Positions 17,866 through 26,591 of a DNA stretch of 64,000 nt are shown here, in pieces; the first letter of the stretch is position 1; each line of letters opens with the position of its first letter. A program made the translations under genes and the position numbers. The stretch covers positions 23,737-87,736 of the forward strand of contig NZ_PIUM01000027.1 of the NCBI RefSeq assembly GCF_002845745.1. The letters run 5' to 3'. This DNA is from Telmatospirillum siberiense. GTDB lineage: Bacteria > Pseudomonadota > Alphaproteobacteria > Rhodospirillales > Magnetospirillaceae. The notes under the pieces are model-generated. The model saw nothing but the letters and a program-made list of their open reading frames with translations. It searched no databases and was not told the DNA's origin.

Positions 17866-19530
17866 ATGAACAAGATGCCTTTCGACAAATACCGCGCTTT
17901 CACTCCCATTTCGCTGCCCGACCGGCAATGGCCGAACCGCGCCGTCACCACTGCCCCCATCTGGTGCAGCGTCGATCTGCGCGACGGCAACCAGGCCTTG
18001 ATCGAACCGATGAGCCCGGACGCCAAGCGCCGCATGTTCGAACTGCTGCTGGAGATGGGGTTCAAGGAGATCGAGGTCGGTTTCCCCGCCGCCTCGCAGA
18101 CCGATTTCGATTTTCTGCGGCTGCTGATCGACGAGAAGCTGATCCCCGACGACGTCACCATCCAGGTGCTGACCCAATCGCGCGAACATCTGATCCGGCG
18201 GACCTTCGAGGCCATCAAGGGCGCCCGCAAGGCCATCGTGCATCTCTACAATTCGACGTCCGAGCTGCAACGGCGCGTGGTGTTCGGCGCCGATCGCGAG
18301 GCGGTTACCGGCATCGCCGTGACCGGCACGAAACTGATCAGGGATCTGGCCGACCAGATGACCGGCACCGAGGTCGTTTTCCAGTATTCTCCCGAAAGCT
18401 TCACCGGCACCGAGCTGGATTACGCCGTGGAAATCACCGAGGCGGTGATGGCGGCATGGGGCCCCACTCCGGAAAAGCGGATGATCGTCAATCTGCCGGC
18501 CACCGTCGAAATGGCGACGCCCAACATCTACGCCGACCAGATCGAATGGTTTTGCCGCCACATCAAGGATCGACGGAACATCATCGTCAGCATTCATCCG
18601 CATAACGATCGCGGCACCGGGGTAGCGGCGGCCGAGCTGGCCTTGATGGCCGGCGGCGAACGCATCGAGGGGACGCTGTTCGGCAATGGCGAACGCACGG
18701 GCAACGTCGATGTCGTCACCATGGCGATGAATTTGATGACCCAGGGCGTCGACCCCGAACTGCGCCTGTCCGATATCAACCGGATCATCGAAGTCTCGCA
18801 GGAATGTACGCAGATCCCGGTGCATCCCCGGCATCCCTACGCCGGCAGCCTGGTTTTCACCGCCTTTTCCGGATCCCATCAGGACGCCATCAAGAAGGGT
18901 TTGTCCGCCCTGCGCCAATCGGGCGCCAATTTCTGGGAAGTTCCTTATCTGCCGGTCGATCCCGCCGACCTGGGCCGTTCCTACGAAGCGGTGATCCGCA
19001 TCAACAGCCAATCCGGCAAGGGCGGCATCGCCTATCTCCTCGAACAGGAATTCGGCCTGATCCTGCCGCGCGCCTTGCAGGTGGAATTCGCCCAGGTGGT
19101 GCAGCGCCGCGCCGACGCCAGCGGGAAAGAATTGTCCGCCGCCGAGATATGGAAACATTTCGAGGAGGAATTCCTGAAGGCCGACCATCCCGTCTCCTTG
19201 ATTTCCCATAAATTCGAACATCACGGGGAAAATGAGGACGGCGTGATGACCGCCACCGTGGAGAACGGGGTCTCCCGGCACACCGTCAAGGGGCGGGGCA
19301 ACGGGCCGATCGACGCCTTCATCGACGGCCTGAAGGCAATCGGGATCAAGGTCCAGCTGGTCGATTATCACGAACATGCGGTGGGTCGCGGCGCCAACGC
19401 CAAGGCCGTCGCCTATGTCGAAATCACCGGCCGGGACGGCACCTTGTCGGGGGTCGGGATGGACGAGGACATCGTCGCCGCTTCGCTGAAGGCGGTGATC
19501 TCGGCCATCAATCGCCGCGAAAGGCGATGA
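17866..19530 (+). CDS. leuA: 2-isopropylmalate synthase
   Basis: First committed step of leucine synthesis: condenses 2-ketoisovalerate with acetyl-CoA. The 554-residue protein is the long form common in alphaproteobacteria and actinobacteria. The HMGL-like catalytic barrel has WCSVDLRDGNQAL (metal-binding Asp) near residue 40, SIHPHNDRGTGVAAAELAL and GTLFGNGERTGNVD. The C-terminal regulatory LeuA dimer domain (about residues 430-554) carries allosteric leucine binding in relatives. GAGGAG at 17852-17857 fixes the ATG at 17866. A strong hairpin follows the stop. Confidence 0.96.
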   Translation: MNKMPFDKYRAFTPISLPDRQWPNRAVTTAPIWCSVDLRDGNQALIEPMSPDAKRRMFELLLEMGFKEIEVGFPAASQTDFDFLRLLIDEKLIPDDVTIQVLTQSREHLIRRTFEAIKGARKAIVHLYNSTSELQRRVVFGADREAVTGIAVTGTKLIRDLADQMTGTEVVFQYSPESFTGTELDYAVEITEAVMAAWGPTPEKRMIVNLPATVEMATPNIYADQIEWFCRHIKDRRNIIVSIHPHNDRGTGVAAAELALMAGGERIEGTLFGNGERTGNVDVVTMAMNLMTQGVDPELRLSDINRIIEVSQECTQIPVHPRHPYAGSLVFTAFSGSHQDAIKKGLSALRQSGANFWEVPYLPVDPADLGRSYEAVIRINSQSGKGGIAYLLEQEFGLILPRALQVEFAQVVQRRADASGKELSAAEIWKHFEEEFLKADHPVSLISHKFEHHGENEDGVMTATVENGVSRHTVKGRGNGPIDAFIDGLKAIGIKVQLVDYHEHAVGRGANAKAVAYVEITGRDGTLSGVGMDEDIVAASLKAVISAINRRERR

Positions 19531-19534
19531 TCGG

Positions 19535-19572
19535 ATCGCGGTGCCGGGGTCACGCGGAACCGGCACCGCGAT
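19535..19572. terminator. Hairpin after leuA
   Basis: Perfect 13-base stem (ATCGCGGTGCCGG, 19535-19547, with its complement at 19560-19572) and a 12-base loop, four bases after the leuA stop. No T-run follows, so it may act as a processing or stability stem or a weak terminator. Confidence 0.55.
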
Positions 19573-19865
19573 AGCTTGAGAGTCTAGATGTAGGGTGAAC
19601 CTTATCTTACAACCGCAATAAAGAGTGGAACAGGTGCAAGAAACGGCCTAGGTTATTCAACGGCAACTCTATTGGAGGCATGCCCAGCCCATGGGTCGCG
19701 TCTATCTTTGCCCACCCTTTGTCCATATCGTGGCACGCCGCGACGCGACGCCCCGTCTTCCAACGACACCGTCATGCATCCCGGTGCCGTTTTCTTCCGA
19801 ACCACCTCTCGTCAAGCCTCCCTTCGTGGAGGCTTTTTGTTTTTTCGTACCGTGAGGAGCTGTTC
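19573..19865 (+). other. Leader region of phoH ending in a terminator
   Basis: This stretch lies between the leuA hairpin and phoH and holds no supported protein gene. A reading frame from 19680 runs into phoH in frame but passes through the terminator stem. Since a strong intrinsic terminator sits at its 3' end, the region is either the body of a small RNA or a long attenuated leader for phoH. Confidence 0.5.
19814..19847 (+). terminator. Strong intrinsic terminator just upstream of phoH
   Basis: Eight-base stem AAGCCTCC / GGAGGCTT with loop CTTCGT, followed by TTT G TTTTTT. It is a textbook Rho-independent terminator reading rightward, ending only 18 bases before the phoH ATG. It must end a transcript that begins between leuA and phoH, or attenuate phoH. 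Confidence 0.85.
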
Positions 19866-20606
19866 ATGGCCAAGCGTCCCCGTCAAGCCGTCCAGCCGAG
19901 ATCAGAAACCAACGTCCACCCTCTTTATGGCAGTGCCTCGCAAGGGAGATGGAATCCCCTTGGCGAAGAACAGCGAGATCAGAGCTATGTGAAGAAAGTC
20001 CGGCCGCAAAGCGACAACCAGCGCGCCCTGCTGGAAGCTCTGGAGGAGAAAAATCTCACCCTGGCCCTCGGCCCGGCCGGAACCGGCAAGACCTATCTGG
20101 CCATTTCGGCTGCCGTGGAGGCCCTCGAGGAAGGTCGGATCGGTCGCATCGTCCTCTCCCGTCCGGCCGTCGAAGCCGGCGAAAGCCTTGGATTTCTGCC
20201 GGGTGATCTGCAGGAGAAACTGGCGCCCTATCTGCGCCCCCTCTATGACGCGCTCTCCGATCGCCTGGGGGGCAAACGCCTGAAAGGATGCCTGGCCGAC
20301 GGCTCGATCGAGATCGCCCCCGTCGCCTACATGCGCGGACGTACCCTCAACAACGCCTTCGTCGTCATCGACGAGGCGCAGAACTGCACCTACGGACAGA
20401 TCAAGATGCTGCTGACGCGTCTCGGCTGGCATTCGACCATGGTCCTGACCGGCGACCCCGACCAGACGGATCTGCTGCCGGGCATGTCGGGTCTCGCCGA
20501 CATCGCCCAGCGCCTCTCGGTGCTGCCCGAAGTCGCCGTGGTCACGCTGACCGACCGCGACATCGTGCGCCATCCCTTGGTCGGAGCCATGCTGACGGTC
20601 CTTTGA
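19866..20606 (+). CDS. phoH: PhoH family ATPase
   Basis: Cytoplasmic P-loop ATPase of 246 residues, related to the helicase-like domain of PhoH/PhoH2. Walker A GPAGTGKT is at residues 69-76, Walker B FVVIDEAQN at about 163-171, and the sensor motif LTGDPDQTDLLPG follows. The ATG at 19866 has AGGAG six bases upstream. PhoH proteins are linked to phosphate starvation and RNA metabolism, but the role here is unknown. This is the stand-alone form, without a toxin PIN domain. It follows a terminator, so its expression probably depends on a promoter or antitermination very close to the start. Confidence 0.88.
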   Translation: MAKRPRQAVQPRSETNVHPLYGSASQGRWNPLGEEQRDQSYVKKVRPQSDNQRALLEALEEKNLTLALGPAGTGKTYLAISAAVEALEEGRIGRIVLSRPAVEAGESLGFLPGDLQEKLAPYLRPLYDALSDRLGGKRLKGCLADGSIEIAPVAYMRGRTLNNAFVVIDEAQNCTYGQIKMLLTRLGWHSTMVLTGDPDQTDLLPGMSGLADIAQRLSVLPEVAVVTLTDRDIVRHPLVGAMLTVL

Positions 20607-20675
20607 TCGGGAGGATCAGGACCGTCAGTTAAACACCCGAGCCCGCCGGAGCGGGACGGACATGTCATATGAAGT

Positions 20676-20724
20676 CGTGGGGTTCGTTCGGAAACGACGC
20701 TGTTCTTTCCGAACGAACCCCACG
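20676..20724. terminator. Long hairpin between convergent phoH and extensin-like gene
   Basis: An 18-base perfect stem (20676-20693 with 20707-20724) and 13-base loop lies between two converging genes. It probably works as a terminator in both directions, although no T-run is present. Confidence 0.6.
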
Positions 20725-20740
20725 GCCGTTCGTCACCGCC

Positions 20741-21376
20741 TCAGTAGCCGCATAATTTGTGCGGACCGATGTCCAAATGCAGATGGTCGCGGTGTTCGAT
20801 GTTGCGGTTGGGGGTCAGCACCACGCTGAACATCGGGCAGGCCCCCTGCGCCACCTGATGGAGAAATTCGCTTTTGGCGCCATTTCCGCGCCAGTCCCGC
20901 AGGACGGAGATGACGGTTCCATCGGCCAGCTCGAAGCCGGTGATATCCAACGCCCGACCGAAGGAATGCTGGGAAAGCCGCTCGGGACGTCCACCGACCT
21001 CGCCTCGGCAATTGTAGCTGCCGGCATTCGACATCTTGCGCACCGTCTGACCAAAATTACGCTGCGCGGCCGGTTGCACCACCCGGGTTTCAAAATCCCA
21101 GATCGCCGTCGCCAGGGGACAGGCCATCATGGTCTTGCGGTTCCATTCGATGGCCGACCGGTCGACGCGCACCGCCTGTTCGATGCCGCATCCCTCGGGC
21201 GAGGTCCAATCCCGGAGACGCTCATAAAAAATATGCTTCTGGTCGAGCCCGCGCATGCAGGCGGCGGCGGAATCCATAGGCGGAGGCGAAGACGACGGAC
21301 GCGGTGCCGAGGAACATGCGCCAACAGCGCAAACCCCCAGTCCGACAAGCAGAAAACGCTGGAACCAGCCCCGCAA
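20741..21376 (-). CDS. Extensin-like C-terminal domain lipoprotein
   Basis: A 211-residue exported protein. The N-terminus has a lipoprotein signal with lipobox AVGAC (Cys21), so it should be anchored to a membrane. The remaining region matches the Extensin-like_C family common in alphaproteobacteria: CGIEQAVRVD, MACPLATAIWDFE, then LSQHSFGRALDITGFEL and the DHLHLDIGP ending, a His/Asp pattern recalling D,D-carboxypeptidase folds of the VanY/MepA type. A peptidoglycan-related role is possible but unproven. Confidence 0.85.
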   Translation of the reverse strand: MRGWFQRFLLVGLGVCAVGACSSAPRPSSSPPPMDSAAACMRGLDQKHIFYERLRDWTSPEGCGIEQAVRVDRSAIEWNRKTMMACPLATAIWDFETRVVQPAAQRNFGQTVRKMSNAGSYNCRGEVGGRPERLSQHSFGRALDITGFELADGTVISVLRDWRGNGAKSEFLHQVAQGACPMFSVVLTPNRNIEHRDHLHLDIGPHKLCGY

Positions 21377-21602
21377 AATGATCTCCCGAAGATGGAAACA
21401 CTCCCATGGATCCGCTAAGCTCGGGCTTCGAAATATAGCCCGAAGAAGATGCCTATTGTCCAGACCGGACGCAGGGTTCCGACTTGAATACGATCCCTTG
21501 CCAGCGTAGTCTGAAAAAATTCAAATCAGCGCAGAAAACGTCGACAATATTTACAAAAATTTCCGAGATTTAAAACCAACAGCCGAAATATGATATAATC
21601 AT

Positions 21603-23024
21603 ATGAAAACAGGATTATTTCCATTGGTGGTCGATCTTGATGGAACGCTCATCAGATCGGATCTTCTTTTGGAAAGTTTTTTCTCTCTTTTGGCAAAAAG
21701 TCCTCTGCAAGCTCTTGTGGCTTTCACCCGGCTGCTTCGGGGCAAGGCCGCCTTGAAAACCTACCTTGCGGACCATGCGACGCTGGACATCGACAACATT
21801 CCCCTGGACGGCACGGTCCTCGCCTATGTCCGGGCGGAACGGGAACGGGGCCGCCCCATTTACCTGGCATCCGCCTCGGACCATCGTTATGTGGAGGCTC
21901 TCGCCCAGCGAACGGGATTGTTCGATGGCTCGTTCGGAACAACCATGGAGCGCAACCTCTCCGGCACGACCAAAGCGCAGCTTCTCTGCGATGAGTTCGG
22001 TGAAAAGGGGTTCGATTATCTGGGCAACGACCGTAAAGATCTGAATGTCTGGAAGTTTTGCCGTCAGGCGATCGTCGCGAATGCGACGGACGGCCTGCTG
22101 CGCCGCATCAGGCGGAATGGGCGGGACCCTTTGGCTCTGCCGAGGACCACCGTCTCCTTCCGCACCTATCTCTCGGCCTTTCGCGTCCACCATTGGATCA
22201 AGAACGTCCTCGTCTTCGCGCCTTTGTTGGCTGGCCACGTCATCACCGTCCAAACCCTCTCGTCGGCAGCCCTGGCCGCCATTGCCTTCAGTTTGGCCGC
22301 CTCCAGCGCCTATCTGCTGAATGACCTCCTCGACCTGCCCCATGATCGCACCCATGCCAGCAAACGGTTCCGACCGTTGGCAAGCGGTGCGATGCCGTTG
22401 ATGCGAGGTGTGTCGTCGGCTGTCCTGCTGCTGATCGTCGCCGCGCTCATCGGCATTGCGCTGCCGTTCCGCTTTCTCGGCTTTCTCGCCATCTACTTCG
22501 CCGGAACCGTCGCCTATTCCGTCGGCCTGAAGCAACTCCTGCTGATCGACGTGATGACCCTGGCCGGTCTCTATACATTGCGTGTCATTGCCGGCGGCGC
22601 CGTCAGCCAGGTTCCCCTTTCCCCCTGGTTCCTGGCTTTTTCCACGTTCTTCTTTCTATGCCTGGCCTTGATCAAGAGATACATCGAGCTGATCGGCCGA
22701 CTTAAGCGCCAAGCGGGAAATCCGTCCGGCCGCAGCTACACCCTCGACGACCTTCCCATCTTGTCCTCGCTGGCGGCGGCGAGTGGTTATGGCGCCGTCC
22801 TCGTTCTCGCCCTTTATTTCCACAGCCCCGAGGTTCACGCGCTTTACCATGCGCCCGAACTGCTCTGGCTGACCTGCCCCCCTCTGCTCTATTGGATCAG
22901 TCGCTTGCTGATGTTGGCCCACCGCGGCCTGCTGGACGATGACCCGGTTGTTTACACGGCCACCGACAAAATCAGTTGGGTCGTGGGTGGCGTCATCCTG
23001 GCGATCGTGTTGGTCGCGATATGA
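21603..23024 (+). CDS. HAD phosphatase-UbiA prenyltransferase fusion (DPPR synthase-like)
   Basis: First gene of a predicted polyprenyl-phosphate-arabinose pathway. Residues 1-190 form a HAD-type hydrolase (VVDLDGTLIRSDLL, with the two catalytic Asp at 11 and 13). Residues about 195-473 form a multi-pass UbiA prenyltransferase with HHWIKNVLVFAPLLAGH, NDLLDLPHDRTHASKRFRPL (Asp-rich metal site, about 240) and the VMTLAGLYTLRVIAGGA motif. UbiA proteins of this group attach phosphoribose from PRPP to decaprenyl phosphate; the HAD domain could remove the 5-phosphate, a step done by a separate protein in mycobacteria. The first 150 bases are noticeably AT-richer than the rest. It overlaps the next gene by four bases (ATGA). 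Confidence 0.85.
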   Translation: MKTGLFPLVVDLDGTLIRSDLLLESFFSLLAKSPLQALVAFTRLLRGKAALKTYLADHATLDIDNIPLDGTVLAYVRAERERGRPIYLASASDHRYVEALAQRTGLFDGSFGTTMERNLSGTTKAQLLCDEFGEKGFDYLGNDRKDLNVWKFCRQAIVANATDGLLRRIRRNGRDPLALPRTTVSFRTYLSAFRVHHWIKNVLVFAPLLAGHVITVQTLSSAALAAIAFSLAASSAYLLNDLLDLPHDRTHASKRFRPLASGAMPLMRGVSSAVLLLIVAALIGIALPFRFLGFLAIYFAGTVAYSVGLKQLLLIDVMTLAGLYTLRVIAGGAVSQVPLSPWFLAFSTFFFLCLALIKRYIELIGRLKRQAGNPSGRSYTLDDLPILSSLAAASGYGAVLVLALYFHSPEVHALYHAPELLWLTCPPLLYWISRLLMLAHRGLLDDDPVVYTATDKISWVVGGVILAIVLVAI

Positions 23025-24343
23025 GCCCGCACGCCAAAACCGTCGCCTCCTGGGGCAACTTGAGCCACGGCGGGCATATGGTGGCGGCGCCCTCGTTCCA
23101 TGATGAAATACCGATGGCGCTGAACGAGCTGATCGCGCAATGCCGATCCGTTCTCCCTTATGGATTGGGACGCAGTTACGGCGACGTCTGCCTCAATACC
23201 GGCAAGGGACTTCTCCTCACCGAGCGCCTGGACCGTTTCCTGACCTTCGATGCCACGTCGGGGATTCTTCGCGCCGAGGCGGGAGTGACCATCGGCGAGG
23301 CGCTTCGTCTCACCGTTCCGAAAGGGTGGTTCGTTCCCGTCACGCCGGGAACCAAGTTCGTCACGCTGGGCGGTGCCGTCGCCAATGACGTCCACGGAAA
23401 GAACCATCACCTCGCCGGCACTTTCGGCCGCTTCGTGCGGAAACTGGCGCTGCGGAGATCGGACGGTAGCGTCACCGAATGCGGACCGGACCGGGAGCGC
23501 GATCTGTTCCGGGCCACCATTGGCGGCCTCGGTTTGACCGGACTGATCGAATGGGTGGAAATCGATCTGCAGCCCATCGCGTCGGCGGAGATCGAAATGC
23601 AAAGCCTGCGCTTTGCCGGCGTGGAAGGCTTCTTCGAGATGTCTGCCGACAGCGTCTCCTGGCCATATGTGGTGTCCTGGATCGATTGTCTGAGCCAGGG
23701 ATCGGCGCTGGGCCGCGGTATTTTCATGCGCGGACGCCATGCCGAAACCGGCGCGCTTGTCGCGGCACGCGCCAAAGGAGGGCTTGGCATCCCAGTCACC
23801 CCTCCCGTGGGATTGGTCACGCCGCTCAGCGTCCGCCTGTTCAACGAGGCCTATTACCGCAGACCCGGCGCCACCTTCACCGGCCGAACCCATTTCGATC
23901 CTTTTTTCTATCCCTTGGACCGGCTGCATCATTGGAACCGGGCATATGGTCCTCGCGGATTTTACCAATATCAAAGCGTGCTGCCGCCCGAAACCGCCCG
24001 GCGCGGGACCATCGAAATGCTGAAATGCATCGCCGCCTCGGGACAGGCCTCCTGTCTGGTCGTGCTGAAGAATTTCGGCGATGCTCCAGCGGCGGGCATG
24101 CTGTCTTTTCCCATGGCCGGCACAACTCTGGCATTGGACTTTCCCAACCGGGGCAACCGCACATTGGCGCTGTTCGCAGCCCTCGATGATATCGTCGTCC
24201 GCTGCGGCGGGCGTCTTTATGCCGCCAAGGATGCGCGCATGGTCCCGGCGATGTTCCACGGAGGCTATCCGGAACTGGACCGCTTCCGGACATTCCTCGA
24301 TCCGGCGTTCGACTCCGACCTTAAGCGACGACTTTCGATTTAG
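23021..24343 (+). CDS. FAD-binding oxidase, DprE1-like (decaprenylphosphoryl-ribose 2'-oxidase)
   Basis: A 440-residue flavoprotein of the FAD_binding_4/ALO family. The FAD motif PYGLGRSYGD is at residues 46-55. TPGTKFVTLGGAVANDVHGKNHH follows, where the DprE1 family has its conserved HGKNHH segment. The C-terminal substrate domain reads GFYQYQSVLPP and ALDFPNRG. In mycobacteria DprE1 oxidises the 2-OH of decaprenyl-phosphoryl ribose in the first half of its epimerisation to arabinose. Start is fixed by the ATGA overlap with the UbiA gene. The specific role is inferred from family plus gene order. Confidence 0.87.
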   Translation: MSPHAKTVASWGNLSHGGHMVAAPSFHDEIPMALNELIAQCRSVLPYGLGRSYGDVCLNTGKGLLLTERLDRFLTFDATSGILRAEAGVTIGEALRLTVPKGWFVPVTPGTKFVTLGGAVANDVHGKNHHLAGTFGRFVRKLALRRSDGSVTECGPDRERDLFRATIGGLGLTGLIEWVEIDLQPIASAEIEMQSLRFAGVEGFFEMSADSVSWPYVVSWIDCLSQGSALGRGIFMRGRHAETGALVAARAKGGLGIPVTPPVGLVTPLSVRLFNEAYYRRPGATFTGRTHFDPFFYPLDRLHHWNRAYGPRGFYQYQSVLPPETARRGTIEMLKCIAASGQASCLVVLKNFGDAPAAGMLSFPMAGTTLALDFPNRGNRTLALFAALDDIVVRCGGRLYAAKDARMVPAMFHGGYPELDRFRTFLDPAFDSDLKRRLSI

Positions 24344-24416
24344 ATTTTCCCATCGTGTCTGAAACAACCATGCAGGCCATTGCGTCACAACACCTGCGTC
24401 GGAGCGGAGAACGAGC

Positions 24417-25169
24417 ATGTCCCGGACGGCGATCATCATTCTCGGGGCGACATCGGCCATCGCCCAGCAATACGCCCGCCTCCAGGCGGAACGCGGCGCA
24501 CGCCTGCTGCTGGTCGGACGCGACAGCGAAAGGCTGGCCGAAATCGCCGCAGATCTGACGCTGCGGGGAGCGGAAACCGTAGAGATCCCGGACATGGATC
24601 TGACGGCTCCCACGGACGGATATCAGGCCGCCTGGACGTCCCTGGCCTCCCGTCTCGGCGAAAGACTCGATATCGTTCTGCTCGCTTACGGCGCATTGGG
24701 ACACCAGGATGCCGCCGAAGCCGACCCGGCTGAAACCGTCCGCCTTTTGAACGCCAATATGGTCAGCGCCTGCGCCTGGCTGACGGCGGCCGCCAACCAT
24801 CTCGAACGGCAAGGCCACGGAACCATCGCCGCCATCGCCTCGGTGGCCGGCGATCGGGGGCGCCGTTCGAACTATGTCTATGGGGCGGCAAAAGGCGGAC
24901 TGGCCCTTTTCATGGAGGGATTGACCCATCGGCTGGCGGGGACGCCGGTCCGCGTGCTCACGGTCAAACCAGGATTGGTGGATACCCCGATGACCGACGA
25001 CATGAACAAAAATGGACCACTCTGGGCAACTCCGGCCAAGGTCGCCGCCGACATCGACAAGGCCATCGCCCGCGGCCGGACGGTTCTTTACACGCCCTGG
25101 TTCTGGCGACCCATCATGCTGGTGATCCGCTGCCTGCCGCGCGTCCTTTTCCATCGCCTGCGGCTCTGA
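24417..25169 (+). CDS. Short-chain dehydrogenase, DprE2-like (2'-keto reductase)
   Basis: A 250-residue SDR enzyme. The cofactor motif ILGATSAIAQ is at residues 8-17, the active-site Ser in IASVAGDRGRRSN, and the catalytic YGAAKGGL (Tyr-x3-Lys) near 155. The C-terminus (WFWRPIMLVIRCLPRVLFHRL) is hydrophobic and basic, as in DprE2, and could hold the enzyme at the membrane. It would reduce the keto intermediate to polyprenyl-phosphate arabinose, completing the pathway started by the two upstream genes. The 73-base gap before it carries no terminator. Confidence 0.85.
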   Translation: MSRTAIIILGATSAIAQQYARLQAERGARLLLVGRDSERLAEIAADLTLRGAETVEIPDMDLTAPTDGYQAAWTSLASRLGERLDIVLLAYGALGHQDAAEADPAETVRLLNANMVSACAWLTAAANHLERQGHGTIAAIASVAGDRGRRSNYVYGAAKGGLALFMEGLTHRLAGTPVRVLTVKPGLVDTPMTDDMNKNGPLWATPAKVAADIDKAIARGRTVLYTPWFWRPIMLVIRCLPRVLFHRLRL

Positions 25170-25223
25170 CCGACGCTTTTGCGGCGAGCTCCGTCATCCG
25201 GCAAGCAGCGCCCGCACCCGCTG

Positions 25224-25643
25224 TCACTCTCCCATCAGGTGAAGGACGACGTCCCGCCGATGCGCCGCCCGCCGGTGCTCGAACAGATAGATGCCCTGCC
25301 ATGTTCCGAGGACGAGACGCCCGTCCAGCAGCGGAATCTGCAGATCGACATTGGTCAGCGCCGAACGGATGTGGGCCGGCATGTCGTCCGACCCCTCGTC
25401 CTGATGGCGGTAGAGGTGAGGATCTTCCGGCACCAGGCGACGGAAAAAGGCATCCAGATCGGAACGGACCGCCGGATCCGCGTTTTCCTGGATCACCAGG
25501 CTGGCCGAGGTATGGCGGACGAAAACCGTCAGCAGCCCGTCTCTCATGCCCTGAGCGACGACCCAGTCCGCGACCGGCCCGGTGATCTCCAGCAAACCGG
25601 CGCCGGAGGTACGGAAAGTCAGAGTTGTGGCCGCCTGACGCAT
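25224..25643 (-). CDS. YjbQ/UPF0047 family protein
   Basis: A 139-residue protein of the UPF0047 family, annotated in some genomes as a secondary thiamine-phosphate synthase. The conserved HTSASLVIQENADP segment, the GSDDMPAHIRS stretch and C-terminal GTWQGIYLFEHR are all present; these His/Glu/Asp residues surround a metal site in known structures. The ATG at 25643 shares one base with the queC stop, so it follows queC in one message. Physiological role is not established. Confidence 0.85.
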   Translation of the reverse strand: MRQAATTLTFRTSGAGLLEITGPVADWVVAQGMRDGLLTVFVRHTSASLVIQENADPAVRSDLDAFFRRLVPEDPHLYRHQDEGSDDMPAHIRSALTNVDLQIPLLDGRLVLGTWQGIYLFEHRRAAHRRDVVLHLMGE

Positions 25644-26335
25644 CACGCGTAAGGGGCGGGATCGGTCAGCCCCGCTTCGGCAAATCCTTTGAGACGCAGC
25701 TTGCAGGCGTCGCAATGGCCGCAGGCCAGCCCCTCGGGCGTCGGATCGTAGCAACTGGTGGTCATGCCGTAATCGACGCCCAACTTAAGGCCGGTCTTGA
25801 TGATCTCGGCCTTGGACAGCGTGATCAGCGGCGTATGGACGGTCAACCGACGACCGTCGCCCACCGCCGCCTTGGTGGCGAGGTTCGCCATCTTTTCGAA
25901 AGCGGCGATGAAATCCGGCCGACAATCGGGATAGCCGGAATAATCGACGGCATTGACCCCGATATAAATGTCCTGGGCCTGTTCCACCTCGGCCAGGGCC
26001 AGGGCGAAGGACAGGAAAATGGTGTTGCGCGCCGGCACATAGGTGATCGGAATGCCGCTGGACATCTCGCCCTCGGCGCGATCCTTCGGCACGGCGATAT
26101 CGGCGGTCAGGGCCGAACCGCCGAAAGCCCGCAGATCGATGTCCGCCACCATGTGACGCTGAGCCCCCAGGGCCTTGGCGAGGCGGGCGGCGGCGGCCAG
26201 TTCATGGAGGTGGCGTTGGCCATAACGAAAGGAAATGGCCAAGGGGGCGAACCCGCGATCCCGGGCGATGGCGAGACAGGTCGCCGAATCGAGCCCTCCC
26301 GAGAGAAGAACGACGGCTTTGGGCTTCTGCGACAT
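25643..26335 (-). CDS. queC: 7-cyano-7-deazaguanine synthase
   Basis: ATP-dependent enzyme that turns 7-carboxy-7-deazaguanine into preQ0 for queuosine tRNA modification. The PP-loop motif [12 protein letters not shown] is at residues 11-22. The zinc site is in the C-terminal segment with CYDPTP and CGHCDAC. The 230 residues are normal length. GluQ at 48303-49151 in this window also works on queuosine-related tRNA modification, though the genes are not linked. It is followed directly by the YjbQ-like gene. Confidence 0.95.
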   Translation of the reverse strand: MSQKPKAVVLLSGGLDSATCLAIARDRGFAPLAISFRYGQRHLHELAAAARLAKALGAQRHMVADIDLRAFGGSALTADIAVPKDRAEGEMSSGIPITYVPARNTIFLSFALALAEVEQAQDIYIGVNAVDYSGYPDCRPDFIAAFEKMANLATKAAVGDGRRLTVHTPLITLSKAEIIKTGLKLGVDYGMTTSCYDPTPEGLACGHCDACKLRLKGFAEAGLTDPAPYA

Positions 26336-26438
26336 GATGATCTCTTTCTTCTATGCATCACGCAGTGATGCGTCCCGATAGTTTATCCGAGCTTGGCCCT
26401 TGCTGAGGTAAGAGGGGCAAAAGGCCGGACTTCATAGT

Positions 26439-26561
26439 CTTCTCCCTCGCCCCTCGGTGGGAGGGTTGAGGGGGAAAATCGCACGGACCCTGAGAGCTTT
26501 CCTTCCGCCTGTCGGCGGAAATGCCCCCTCATCCCAACCCGTCTCCCACGAGGGGAGAAGG
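26439..26561. repeat. Imperfect inverted repeat between queC and hldE
   Basis: The segment at 26439-26475 (CTTCTCCCTCGCCCC...GGGTTGAGGGGG) recurs as an imperfect reverse complement at 26524-26561. Repeats of this CTCTCCC/GGGTTGAGG type are common between genes in proteobacteria. With the genes on both sides reading leftward it could fold in the hldE-to-queC spacer. Confidence 0.7.
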
Positions 26562-26591
26562 GCTTTTACCCTCCCTTTTGCTCCCAAACCC

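Noticed and set aside
21594..21599. Perfect TATAAT just before the UbiA gene
   Set aside because: It ends four bases before the ATG, so a transcript from it would start inside the gene. AT-rich composition explains it better than a promoter.
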